A DNA stretch of 64,000 bases from Leptasterias polaris (taxonomy: Eukaryota > Echinodermata > Asteroidea > Forcipulatida > Asteriidae): positions 3,553,501-3,617,500 of the forward strand of contig JAZGTN010000029.1 in assembly GCA_037783415.1 (NCBI GenBank). The letters are read 5' to 3'. The translations under genes and the position numbers were made by a program. The notes under the pieces were generated by a model. That model was given only the letters and a program-made list of their open reading frames with translations, searched no databases and was not told where the DNA came from. How positions within the stretch are numbered: the first letter of the stretch is position 1; each line of letters begins with the position of its first letter. Shown here piece by piece: positions 45,420-57,286 of the stretch.

Positions 45420-46095
45420 ACCGATTATCGTAACTACACAACATTAATTAACAATCCTCACCACTGATCCTTTTGAAGGTGGCATAATGCTGATCTTGTT
45501 GACTTGATGCCTTTTTTGGTTGAGATTCATCAAAAAACGACCACGGATGTCAACATCTCCCTTCATATCATTCTCAATCTCAGTGCATTTGACATGTACA
45601 CACACACGGCGCAGAGCAGACTGTATCCGACTATCCACCCGCGTGTACACGTTAAAGGAATGAAGGCTGGAACCCAAACAACCTTAAGACCATCTAGGCT
45701 CTTGAAAAAATATCCACCACAAATATGCAAACTATGCGACGAAGTATGCGATAAAGTATGCAATAATATTTGCGACGTCGCAAATATTATCGATAATATT
45801 TGCGATAATATTTGCGACGTCGCAAATATTATCGCAAATATTATCGATAATATTTGCGACGTCGCAAATATTATCGATAATATTATCGATAATATTTGCG
45901 ACGTCGCAAATATTTGCAAAGATATTTGCGATAATATTTGCGACGTCGCAAATATTTGCAAAGATATTTGCGATAATATTATCGATAATATTTGCGACGT
46001 CGCAAATATTATCGATAATATTTGCGATAATATTTGCGACATCGCAAATATTTGCAAAGATATTTGCGATGTGCGATGTCCCTTCAGGGCCACCA
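45420..46095 (-). repeat. Palindrome array, right inverted arm
   Basis: Reverse-complement counterpart of 39055-39740. The array at 45755-46080 uses the same TTTGCGACGTCGCAAA and ATTATCGATAAT blocks but in a different order and number, so the arms have rearranged independently. Confidence 0.88.
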
Positions 46096-46467
46096 TACAA
46101 ACCCCACCCCCACCAACACCTGTTCCCATCTATTTTTGCCTTTTCACTTAACCAAAAACTCCCCCCCCCCCTTCCCTATTAAGAACTATCCACATATCGC
46201 CTCATACGTTCTTTAAAGCTTTAATTTCCCTACGTTTTTCTCCATTAACAAGGGAAGAATTTTATAAACACTATAACTAAAGCTTTTTGAACACTGTGAG
46301 TGCGTTCCGGTATTACTATATTTTTTGTGCTTGTCCTCTAAAAAAACACTCTATATGATGCTTATATATACAAAACCATCAAAATGTTCTTTGTGGTCAC
46401 ACTAGTCTCATCTTATAGTCTGCTTGCACAAGGTTACACGTTTGATTCGCTTTTCCCCTACACACAT

Positions 46468-46563
46468 GTAAAAAACTAAATTGCGAAAAAACATTGTTTG
46501 TAATGTCAAACAAGCCTTCTGTTAGATAATAATGTCCTCCAAAACTATCCCGACGAGCTGCTT
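46468..46563 (+). repeat. Direct repeat D, right copy
   Basis: Same orientation as 38595-38705, about 90% identical by eye. Confidence 0.85.
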
Positions 46564-46659
46564 GAAATATTCAATATGATTGTAATTAAACTATTGCCAC
46601 AATTACGTGATGGTAAAAACAAAGATATCTACTGTGATAAAACTAAAAGGCCTACAAAT

Positions 46660-47532
46660 GATGTGAGGGTCACAATAGTATGTTTGAAGGTTGAGACAAC
46701 GTGGCTGTCACAACATGAATACAAACACAATGTAGTGACAACGTGAACACAAAAACTTAAACATTACGTTCTGACAATACCAAAATACAACAAGACAACA
46801 TACAGCCGAAACTTAATAATTACGTTTTTATTGTTACCAAAGTACAACGTGAAGACAACGTGACTGCCACAACGCAAATACTATATTTATATAATACCGA
46901 AATACAACGTGAAGACAACGTGACTGCCACAACGCAGATACTATGTTTATATAATACCAAAATACAACGTGAATACAACGTGACTGCCACAACACAAATA
47001 TGACGTTTTGATAATACCACAATGCAACGTGCATGCAGACAACGTGCATGTCACAAAATAATTACTACGTTGTTATGTAACCAAAATAAAACGTGTAGAC
47101 AACGTGACTGCCAGAACGGCAAAACTACGTTTTAATAATACCAAAATACAACGTCAAGACAACGTGACTGCCACAGTGTAAATATGACGTTTTGATAAAA
47201 CCAAAATGCAACGTGCAGACAACGTGCATGTCACAACATAATTACTACGTTTTAACGAGACCAAAAAATAACTTCTTCACAACGTTGGTGCCCTAACTTA
47301 AATACTACGTTGTAATAATACCTAAATACAATGTTGTGAAAACGTTCGGTGAAAAACTTTTCGGTAACGTTGCATAAACTACCAACATGCAACCAAAGTA
47401 CAACATTGGTTAAAAATCATGTTAAGATCTGACGTTCATACAACGTCGTCAAAACGTTGTCAGCCCATCGACCAAATTGCAACCTTATCACAACGTTGTG
47501 CAATGTTGTAGCAACGTAATGTGTTAGCTGAG
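46660..47532. repeat. AACGTGNNGACAACGTGACTGCCACAAC tandem repeats, right end
   Basis: About ten degenerate ~60-bp repeats of 'tacaacgtgaagacaacgtg' + ACTGCCACAAC + 'ataataccaaa', grading into AACGTTGT motifs near 47400-47525 like those at 37160-37570. Confidence 0.8.
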
Positions 47533-47536
47533 TTGG

Positions 47537-49008
47537 CACAATTGGCCCGTTATGAAATACACTTTTGTAGCAATGGCGACAGATAGCAACACATTGTTGA
47601 TATTGGCTTATCGCTGGCCAACTTTGACCACACCGTTAGTACCACGTTGGGCCACGTTGGCTCCAATGTGATGCACTACTTGGAGAATTTGATCACCTGT
47701 GGACGCAATGTTGGCCCATTTTTTTAATTTTTGGCTCAATTTTGGCCTGCGTTGGGCGTCATAATCCATTGGCCCGATAGTGGCGCACTATCGGAGGAGT
47801 TTCTGATAAACAATTAGCACATGTTGGCCCATTATAAAAACAAAAAAATCACTTTTGGCTGAACGCTGCAGGGGCCTAACGCGCTTGATGCCCCCACGGA
47901 CCACAATCTTAGTCACACGGGGATGAATCATTGACTCTGACCCACAGTGCTCATATTAGTTTCCCGCCAACGGTTGGTTCTTAATAGACCTTATGCATAT
48001 GACGTCATTTGAGTAGGGCGCCCTCGCCTAGAGGTCAAAAGGAAGGTGTTCATTGGCCAGGCCTGTGCGCCGCGCGTACAAATCAGCGCGTTTCCATTGT
48101 TTCATCATCAGTTTACCTCTAAGATGGCGGCTTGGTGACGTCAATGCATAAGGTCTATTACGCTAAACAATCAACATGTAATAGGGACGAGTTATAGGCA
48201 ATGGGGGCTGTGGGTGTCTTGCCATCACGTTTGACATTTTGTTTATGTCACAACACATACCGACGTTGGGCCAGTGTTGTAGTCGAGACCTGGGAGTCCG
48301 AGACCGAGACCGTGACCGAGACCTGGAGGTTCGAGGGGGAGGGGGAGACCTATAACACTGCGTTGGGCTGGCATTGGACCGATGTTAATCATTATGCAAA
48401 TTTGAAGGAAGGGCGCTCAAGTTGTTCTAAATATTTGCTAATAATATTGTGACAAATTTATGAAATCTGACAATTAAATGTAATTTGTTGCGTTTTTTTG
48501 TTATAAATTATCGAACAAAAATGTTTACATTATTTTAAGTTAAAAAAACCATTTATTTTTGATTGCAAAAATAAAATAACATAGAATAATCGATAATTAA
48601 TATCACAGCAATGAGTACTAAGTCAGTAGAAGTTGAACTACATATAAACACAGGCTGTGGATTATACAGTATATAGATAGTATTATTAGGTAGTATATGT
48701 TTGTAAATATGCGTTTAAAGTAATTAACAGTAGATTTAACTAATCATAATTATGTATAAGGGTATTTAGTTAGTAGTAGGAATAATGAATCAATATAAAC
48801 GTATTAATAAATGTTATTTATTTTTATTCTATAAGATGGGCCAACGTTGATAGCCCTCATTGGCCCAACGTTAATTTACAATTGTTGGGCCAGCGAAAAA
48901 AAGACAAGGGGCCAACATTGCGCCGATGAGCAGCTCCAAGCGGGGCCAACGTGGGCTGCCAACATTGGGCCAACATTCAATAACCAATGTCGGCCCAACA
49001 TGCTATCT
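47537..49008. mobile_element. Element with GGCCAACGTTGG-type subterminal repeats
   Basis: Left part 47540-47880 and right part 48836-49000 are rich in TTGGCCCA/CCAACGTTGG in opposite orientations. The right end TGCTATCTGGG resembles in reverse the CCCAGCTAACA end at 37152. The centre (48420-48830) is AT-rich and featureless. Its left end abuts the right end of the 37.15-47.53 kb unit. Confidence 0.55.
47982..48160. mobile_element. 179-bp inverted-repeat element nested in the previous one
   Basis: TAATAGACCTTATGCAT and ATGCATAAGGTCTATTA are exact mirrors, followed inward by (A)TGACGTCA on both sides. TA-rich borders fit a TA target. Confidence 0.85.
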
Positions 49009-49009
49009 G

Positions 49010-50460
49010 GGTACCAGTGTGGTCAGTCCGTGTGGGCTGTGGAGCCTACAAAGGCGGGATGGACTACCATTATCACCGCGGTACTAATAAGCTGCTAATA
49101 CCAACCTGTGTATGCACCAGTTGTCTGATTATAGTCTCTGGAAGAAGTGAGCATGCACGCAGAGTGATTCTTGAGGCGATTCCCATAAACATTGCAGTAT
49201 TCGGACTGGAGTTGTTTCCACTGACCAGCAAAGCACTTTTCTACATAAATGAAACTAAACATAAAGGTAACTGAAAAAATATACAGCCAGACTGGTGGTG
49301 TGATTCAACAAGTAATGAGTAATGATGTTTATTCTGGAGTTCTGTTCTCAACCAGGCTTAATCCGTGACCCATGGTTCTACAAATAAACAAACAAATAAA
49401 ATCCTTATAAGTCTACATGAAATGCAGGCACAAAATATGAGAACAATAAACTAACATCAATCATAAACAATGGGGACAGGATCAACCATCTTCAAATATA
49501 ATGGTCATAAACGGAAGGCTTAGAAACACCAATAAAGACTTCACAAGCAGGCAAATTCCTCAATGGGGTGGAACTTTAGATCCTCATAACAACCATTAAG
49601 ATATATAGACATGAATCATCATAATAAAATAGGCTCAATAATCAACAGCGATAATGAACTCGGGAACTTCAATAACTACGATAAACTCTTCCATATCATA
49701 ACTGGTTTAAACAGTAAACTTCTCTAGCAAGCCAGTGTGAATGTAAACAATCCCCAATTTATCCCAGTAACCCACGATAATTACCAAAGATTGTACTCAC
49801 TTTAAACCATGTACGCACGGGAGGAAATCTGCTGGTTAACTACTTTAGATTAATATGTTCAGTGAGATGCGGGTGCACGTCCAGAAGATTCTCCAGAGCC
49901 ATCTTCAAGAGGGCAAATGGGAGTCAGGCGCCAAAGATTTTTTGAGTGCTTCTTTTTCAAAATATTTGTTTATGTTTTGGAAGTAAATATTGGACCTTTC
50001 GCTCGTATGGATAAAGTCGGGAGTTGCCACCCCTTAAGATTAACTTAGATAATTAACTTAGATAATTAGGGAAATTAATCAGTTATAACTTATATGGGTA
50101 GCTACAGACAATAGCTGGACATGTAATGAAGTCACTTCGATGTAAAAACTGTTGGAAAATGCACAGAAAAAAATATTTTAATTTTACCTTCATTGGATGG
50201 TGCGGTAGCATAAATTGACACTTTCAAGCGTCGGAATAAAGTCGGGAAGTGGGGGGGGGGGGGGGGGGGGGGGGGTTGTCACGCACTCGGGCTAGGACAG
50301 GTTCGCTCTACTTGCGCAGCCAGGCAAGTTTTTAACTCGCGCGAGTTTCTACGTTGTCTTAAACACAAATGTAGATGGCGCCCTTGACAAAAATTGCTAA
50401 AACTTTCGTTACAACCCTTTCAGTACCAACACATATTTGCTACTAATGCAATGGTGACCT
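49010..50460. other. Stretch without recognised gene; poly-G run
   Basis: The frame at 49100-49274 (SEHARRVILEAIPINIAVFG) ends at a possible donor AAAG|GTAACT but resembles nothing I know. An uninterrupted run of over 20 G lies at about 50252-50274, just upstream of the LINE. Confidence 0.4.
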
Positions 50461-50462
50461 GA

Positions 50463-51776
50463 GAAATTTCCTGGAATTTTGACAATCTTGCCGTTGTACT
50501 CAGTAACATTGATCATCAATTTCATGTCATAGGTATTACTGAAACTTGGCTAAATGTGGAGCCCGATTCCATGCTATCTCTACCTGGTTTCAGACTGGAA
50601 TCAAAAAATAGACCAAGCAAAAAAGGAGGAGGGGTTTTGTTATACGTCAATGATTCGTTATCATACACTGTGAGGGAGGATTTGTCAACATCCACTGAAT
50701 ATTTCGAATCACTTTTTATTGAAATTGAAGTAACTAATATGAAAAATATTATAATTGGTGTAGTTTACAGGGCACCAGGTCTGAGTGTCACTGACTTTGT
50801 TAAAGAATTTGAAAAATGTCTTGAAAATATTTCAACTGAAAATAAAAATTGCTATCTGTTTGGAGACTTTAATATTAATATATTGAAATATGAAACCCAT
50901 AATCCAACCTCAGATTTTATAAATTTGTTATACTCGTATTCTTTTCGTCCAACCATTGATAAACCTACGAGGATAACACATAATACAGCTACGCTTATTG
51001 ATAACATTTTTACAAATAACTTGGTTCAACACAGTGCAAATATTTTGCTATCCGATTTAAGTGACCATCTCCCAATTATATTATTCGGTCCTTCCCTAGA
51101 AAAAAGTAAGAAAAACAAAACTTTTTATTGGAAAAGAGACACTTCTGATACAACTATTTCTGCGTTTAAAAGAGAACTAGGAAGAGTTGATTGGAATTTA
51201 ATTATGCAGGCAGATGATGTAAACACTTGTTATGAACAATTTATTTCCAAACTCAACATTCTCTATGAAAAATGCATCCCGATGAAAAGATTTCGCACCT
51301 CGCAGAAGGACTTGAAAAATCCTTGGTTCACAAAAGGTCTGTTAAAATCAATAAAACACAAAAATAAGTTATATCAGAAGTTCTTAACTGAAGGTAGTCA
51401 AAGGTGTAAAACTAATTATGTTTCATATCGAAACAGGCTAACCACACTTATACGTAATGCCAAAAAGAATTATTATCACAAATTGTTGGAGAAACAAAGA
51501 AATAATACTAATAACACTTGGAAAATTATTAATAATATTCTAAAGAAACCGTCCAAAGCAAATGCACCTTCTCCCAATTCTTTTTCCTCAGATAATGGAA
51601 CCACAAGTAATCCGAAATCGATAGCTGAGCACTTCAATAAATTCTTTACAAATGTTGGTCCAGATCTTGCATCCAAAATTCCTCAATCAAACTCCAATCC
51701 TGTAGATTTTATCAAGGGCAATTTTCCCGATTCCTTGTTCTTAAAGGCACCTGGCAGTGGTATTTTTTCAAAATAA
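50463..51776 (+). pseudogene. LINE endonuclease (APE-like) and linker
   Basis: Apurinic-type endonuclease motifs in order: GITETWLN, GGGVLLYVND, IIIGVVYRAPG, CYLFGDFNINIL, SDHLPIILF. A basic linker follows (NPWFTKGLLKSIKHKNKLY, RNNTNNTWKIINNIL, HFNKFFTNVGPDLASKI). The original frame is lost near 51745, where the insertion begins, and a TAA comes at 51774. The usual N-terminal 'N-R-S-L' segment is degraded. Confidence 0.88.
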
Positions 51777-52712
51777 AGCTTTTGTCATTAATATATACAT
51801 TTTTATGAGTGGAATGTGAATAAAAAATTTACTAAGGTTAAAAAATTGTATTTTTCTTTTAATTACAAATTAAAAAATAGGCCCCCCTTTACATGGCGCT
51901 GTTCGTGACGTCAATCGAGGCAGGAGAAAATGTGTAGTCTGGCCCCGTACATTACGTCTGGGTACCTGATCAGTATGATGCGGTTTCGTATTCGGACGTC
52001 AATGCAATCCTAGGACAGTGTACAGTCGACTAATACGAGACGCCAGTTTATACGAGGTTTTTTTCACCGGTCCCGAACTGTCCCATGCGCGTTTCTATGT
52101 CTTAAAAACAGAAGATACGAGCATGGTCATAACGAGAACACGGATAATACGAGGTATTGTTTTTCCACCAGAAACATTTCGCTGGTAACCTAAGCTTCAC
52201 TGCAACTTCCCTTGCACACTACTACCAACGAAAAAATCCCCGGGCTATCCAAGTGTTCGCTGCATAGCGCTGAAAACGACGTCGGACCGGACCACTTTGC
52301 CCTCGTTAGCCTAACTTTCGATGCCCGTAACTGCCTATATTTGGGATATGCAGGAAAAAAATGCTGGCTGACCCCATCTTTAGTCGTTTTGCTGCATCCA
52401 GCAGCAATTTTTGCTGGAAAAATTCAAGAAAAAACCCCCTTTTGGATAACCAAACGAAACGTACAATCTCACTACTTGCACGTGTATATACAACGTAAAT
52501 GCAGGCAAGTTCGAGTGGGGTCGATGTTCAATCGAGGCGAAGTCTTCCTCGATTGACGTCACAAAAAGGGATGGGCGGAGTCGCCCCCAAACAACTTTAT
52601 CTATTTTTTAAACATATAAATACTGACAAACAATTACTCAAAAAATTGTTTTATTGTTAATATACATATACTCTTATATTAAAAAAAAAAAAAAAAAAAA
52701 ATAATCTATTTC
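51745..52712. mobile_element. ~970-bp insertion in the LINE
   Basis: It separates SLFLK from VTLTPITTTEL in what should be continuous coding sequence and keeps the frame. It starts GGCACCTGG and ends CCAGGTGAC, and has an A run at 52681-52701. Inside lie the inverted ends described at 51880-52590. Its borders (AAAG|... CCAG|) also look like splice sites, but the first bases are not GT. Confidence 0.6.
51880..52590. mobile_element. Inverted-repeat element inside the insertion
   Basis: Left: GGCCCCCC, then 'tcgtgacgtcaatcgagg'. Right: 'cctcgattgacgtcacaa', then GGGCGGAGTCGCCCCC. The 16-bp core GTGACGTCAATCGAGG is perfect. The 114-codon frame at 52212-52556 has no known relatives. Confidence 0.65.
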
Positions 52713-54260
52713 CAGGTGACTTTAACTCCAATTACCACCACTGAACTTTTGGAATGTATTAATAGTCTACCCAACAAAAAAAGTTCGGGACATGACGACT
52801 TTTGTGCATTCATAATTAAAACAATCTCTAAACTGATTCTTCATCCATTATCGAACATTTTTAATTTGTCACTAGCAACTGGAGTAGTGCCAGACGACTT
52901 AAAACTAGCTAAAGTCATACCTATTTTTTAAAGTGGTGACTCAGGCAAGTTCATTAATTATAGACCTATTTCATTATTACCTTGCTTTTCAAAAATCCTT
53001 GAAAGATTAGTGGCTAACCGCTTAAATAAATTTATAAGTAAACATAATATTCTTTGCGATTCTCAGTACGGTTTTTGTGCAAACTATTCCACACAAATGG
53101 CTCTTCTTGATCTTGTAGATAAACTTAGTACATCATTGGATAAATCAAACCATGCCATAGGTATCTTTTTAGATTTATCAAAGGCGTTTGATACAATTGA
53201 TCACGGGGTTTTGATTTCTAAACTATACAGATATGGAATACGTGGTATAGCCTTAGAATGGTTTAAAAATTACCTCACAAATAGAAGACAATTTGTCATC
53301 TGGAAAAATGAAAAGTCTATCTCCCTACCTATAACATGTGGCGTTCCTCAAGGTTCTATTTTAGGACCTATACTATTTCTTCTTTATATCAACGATGTTT
53401 GTTGTTCTTCAAAGCTGCTTTCATTTATTCTATTTGCCGACGATACAAGTTTATTGTATAGTAATCCAAATCTATCTCAAGCTATTGCAGTAGTAAATGA
53501 GGAACTAATTAAAGTATCATCTTGGTTTAATTGTAACAGATTGTCCGTAAATTTAAAGAAAACATATTCGATGCTTTATACTAACAAGAGTGTAAATGTC
53601 AATTTTGCTATTTATTTTAATAATACTTTAATCAACCGAGCCGATTCCATTAAATTTCTTGGAGTAATTATTGACAAAAATATTACTTGGAAAAATCATT
53701 GTGAAAAAGTGCACACAGCTACTTCAAGAATTCTTGGAATTCTTCGCAAACTCAAGCATATTTTACCCGAAAAGACGCTTTTTTCAATATATAATACTCT
53801 ATCCTTACCTCATCTTCAATACGGAATTTTGGCATGGGGCAACACATACCAAACGTACTTAAATAAACTCTTAATCGTACAAAAGAAGTCACTCAGAGTA
53901 ATTAATAATACTCCTTACAGAGCTCACGCAGCACCGCTCTTTGCTAAACATAACACTCTAACCGTTTTTGATTTGTACAAATATCATTTAGGTGTTCTCA
54001 TGTACAAATTCGACAAAAATACGTTGCCTCCTCCCTTAGCTACATTCTTCACAAGGAATGCTGATGTTCACAAGTATAATACTAAATCGTCAAGTAAGCT
54101 CCATGTAAACTTAGCTAGAACAAACACAAGTAAATCAATAATCCGAAATCAAGGACCCATCCATTGGAACAAGTTATCACCACTTCCCCCCCTACGAACA
54201 CTACATAGTTTTAAAAAGTATACGAACAAGTTGTTGCTTTCTAGTAGCTATTATTTATAA
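52713..54260 (+). pseudogene. LINE reverse transcriptase
   Basis: RT blocks: NKKSSGHDDF, KVIPIF(stop)SGD, NYRPISLLPCFSKILERLV, QYGF, FLDLSKAFDTIDHGVLISKL, GVPQGSILGPILFLLYIND, FADDTSLLYS (the catalytic pair), NRLSVNLKKTYSMLY and IKFLGVIID. A C-terminal region follows (LPHLQYGILAWGNTY, YKYHLGVLMYKF) and then TAA. One in-frame TAA at about 52929 replaces the lysine usual in IPIFKSGD. Otherwise it is open. Confidence 0.9.
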
Positions 54261-54689
54261 ATTCTTTATTTTCAGTCCACTCTTAGCACATTTATCATGT
54301 TATATTGTACGATCTTCACGTGTAATTCAACAGGACATAATGATTGTGTACTACTTTATCTGTTTATTGTATTTTCATTTAAAAATTATTTATGTTCAGT
54401 AAAACCCCACATTTATTATATTTATCACATTCATTGTGTTATATTGTACGATTCCCTTCAGTAATCCAACAACACGCAGGTACATGTTTCTGTTATAATT
54501 ATTGTTTAATTATAGCAATTATTGCATTGCATTACCCAGGTGCCTGGTCTCGTATAAGCCTCGGCTTTCTATCAGACACCTCCATACTTCTACTTCTTTA
54601 AAACTCTATACCCTATGTAAACATTGTATTTTGATTGATGTATGGAAATAAACCAAACTAAACCAAACTAAACTAAAATTCATGGGACT

Positions 54690-55311
54690 AGGCATAGATA
54701 TATAGAGCATGGAGGTCGAGACGTCCCTGCACTTAACGTTTTCCCATAGACTTTGTACACAAATTTCCTTGTGGAGCAGCCCAGTCTTTAGAATCCCACA
54801 TGGTGACCCTTTTTCCCCTCGTGTTTGGTTTTGTCCTTGAGAGCATGCATCCACATGTAAAACAGGCATGGAGTTCGAATTTCAATATACCTCCACAGTA
54901 TGTGTATTAAAATGTGGCTATGTATTAACCATTTCAAAACCATGGAGCTAGCAAAGAAGCTAGAACTTTGAAGGCAATGATTGAACAACACTACAAGTTC
55001 CAACAGCAGACTTATTCGAGCAAAATCAATGAACATTTGACCTTACCAAATGAAATCCAGAAAACCCTCCAATACTTCATGAATGATCGCAATTGTCGTA
55101 GTCGAGTTGCTGATAACTGATAACTGATAGAGCAAAATGTACTTTGCAGTTGATACGCGAAATCACTGACGACAGCCACAAAGGCTTTGCACACAAACAC
55201 ACTCACTGCACGCTCATTCTATTGTGGTCGGTCGTGTATATGTACGTATGTGTACACGAACAGTACAATAAGGTTTATCGCGAATAGCAAAATACCAAGA
55301 GAGGGCGCTAT
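54690..55311. other. Spacer between LINE and LTR element
   Basis: Overlapping short frames only. No recognised gene. Confidence 0.4.
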
Positions 55312-55817
55312 TGTGGCGGGCACAGACCGTTTTCCAGTCTATGATTATTAACTCGGACCCTTTCCCTTGCTAGCTCAAGTTAAAGTCACTAAGCGGACTT
55401 AAGGCTGAGTGGCGAGATTCGTTTGGGAGGAAGTATACCGCCCGATTATAAATGACTGCAAACCTCTCTGTCAGAGTACACACAATTCCCTAAATAATAC
55501 ACAGTTGAACAATAGGTTCAGCCATGTGGTTTAATTGTCAACCTCTTCAATGTCATTGTGGTTTAATTGTCAACCTCTTCAATGTCAACCACACTCACTC
55601 AATGAATAATACAGATATCAAGTACATCAAATAATGAACTACTGGTTACTTGCTAAAAACCCCACGTTCTACTTAACCTTTACCCGTGAATTTCGTGCCT
55701 AAGCAGCACTACAAATCCACTAGTCAACCACTTTAGTAGAGGTCAATGCAATATGCGCTAACAAGCACACCGCAATGTCAACCACGTGTAAAATAGCCCA
55801 GCTATATCAACTACACA
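55312..55817 (-). repeat. 3' LTR (left on plus strand)
   Basis: 506 bp, TG...CA bounded. It carries a duplicated 'gtggtttaattgtcaacctc' and a small deletion relative to the other LTR, plus scattered single differences. Confidence 0.9.
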
Positions 55818-57269
55818 GTCGGCCGCACTGCTTGCACTGTCTCCGAGACAACCCATCAGCGTTGCCATGCTTTCTACCGGGTCTATGCTCCACCGTCAAG
55901 TCATACTGTGAGATGACTTCCAACCATCGAGCCAGCTGACTCTCCGGGTTCTTAAAATTGAGGACCCACCGCAATGCAGCATGGTCAGTTCTTACTTTGA
56001 CCTTCTGACCATACAAATACTGTTTGAAATACTTCAAATACATGACCACAGCCAACAACTCACGTCGAGTCACGCAATAGTTGCGCTCAGGTCTACTGAG
56101 CTTTCGACTTGCGTAAGCCAGGACTCTTTCTTCACCATCTTGGACCTGTGAGAGTACTGCCCCGATGCCCTCTCCACTGGCATCGGTGTCCAAGACAAAA
56201 TCACCTTCTGGATTGGGGTATGACAAGATTGGGGCAGACTGCATTCTGTCCTTCAACTCATAAAACGCCCCTTGGCAAGACTCCGTCCATGCAAACTCCC
56301 TTGATTTCTCAGTCAAGGCATGCAACGGACTGGCAATTTCCGCAAACCTACAAATGAACTTCCGGTAATAAGAGGCGAGGCCCAAAAAGCTTCTCACATC
56401 TCTTACACATTTCGGAGTTGGCCATTCGGCTACAGCTTTCACCTTCTCCGGGTCCGTCGCTACCCCCTCTGAGGACACAATGTGCCCCAGATAAGCCACT
56501 GACTTTTGAAGCAAGTGACACTTGCTGGGCTTCAATTTGAGTCCTGCATGTCGCAATCTGTCCAACACAATTCTCAGACGATGTAGAGCTTCCATTACTG
56601 TTCGACCAAAGACAATGACATCGTCTAAGTAAACCAACAAGATCTCCCACTGCAACCCAGCCATGACCTTCTCCATGAGCCGTTCAAACGTTGCCGGGGC
56701 ATTGCATAACCCAAAGGGCATGCATTTCCACTTGTACAAGCCATTCCTCACAACAAATGTTGACTTTTGGCTGGCGTCCTCATCCAGAGCAACTTGCCAA
56801 TACCCTGATGCCAAATCAAGTGTCGTAAACCACTTAGCCCATTCAGAGCGTCAAAAGTTTCATCGATACGTGGCACAGGATATGCATCTTTGATGGTGAC
56901 TGCGTTCAACTTTCTGTAATCCACACAGAAACGCTGAGTCCCATCCTTTTTTCGAACCAAAACAACATTTGCAGCCCACGGACTGTCTGAGGGCTCAATA
57001 ACACCTCTCTTCTCGAGATCCGCCACCTGTCGCTGGATTTCTTGCTGATTGCAGTAGGGATGCCTCCTTGGCCGTTCTTTGACTGGCCTGGCACTTCCCG
57101 TCTTAATTTGGTGTTCAACAATATTGGTTTTGCCAATGTCATGTTCTCCCCTTGAGAACACATCCTGATAGTCATGCAAGCACTTCTGAACCTCACTGTG
57201 GTACTTAGCCTCAAGGTTGGCCGTACCCCTCTCGTATAAGTCGTGCAAGTGCACAGGGAGAGTATTCAC
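55807..57269 (-). pseudogene. Reverse transcriptase and RNase H, one frameshift
   Basis: 57269-56840: N-terminal RT ([60 protein letters not shown]). After a frameshift near 56830, 56814-55807: [46 protein letters not shown] (catalytic YLDD), FLGLASYYRKFI. RNase H follows (LDTDASGEGIGAVLSQ, ASRKLSRPERNY, VRTDHAALRWVLNFK). It ends RPGRKHGNADGLSRR, then QCKQCGRLCS, with the stop inside the 3' LTR. Integrase, which normally follows, is missing. Confidence 0.92.
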
Positions 57270-57286
57270 TGCACTCGGTGGAGATG

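Larger units (their letters stand above)
37152..47532. mobile_element. Possible 10.4-kb composite inverted-repeat element
   Basis: The left end CCCAGCTAACAATTTGACGT and right end TAATGTGTTAGCTGAG are imperfect mirrors (CCCAGCTAACA / TGTTAGCTGAG). Both ends run into several hundred bases dense in AACGTTGT/ACAACGTT motifs (37160-37570 and 46660-47525). Inside are two inverted arms (39055-40345 and 44930-46095) and a small gene. No transposase is recognised, and no clear target-site duplication flanks it, so the unit could be two separate elements. Confidence 0.45.
50463..54676 (+). mobile_element. LINE (Jockey/CR1-like group), 5'-truncated and interrupted
   Basis: One reading frame is shared by the endonuclease part (50463-51745) and the reverse transcriptase part (52713-54260), followed by a ~400-bp 3' UTR and a tail of AAACCAAACT repeats ending near 54676. 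The ORF opens inside the endonuclease domain, so the 5' end is missing. A ~970-bp insertion and one nonsense codon break it. It is inactive as it stands. Confidence 0.88.

Noticed and set aside
45504..46151. 215-codon (+) and 188-codon (-) open frames
   Set aside because: Same palindrome array in the opposite arm. Not a conserved protein.
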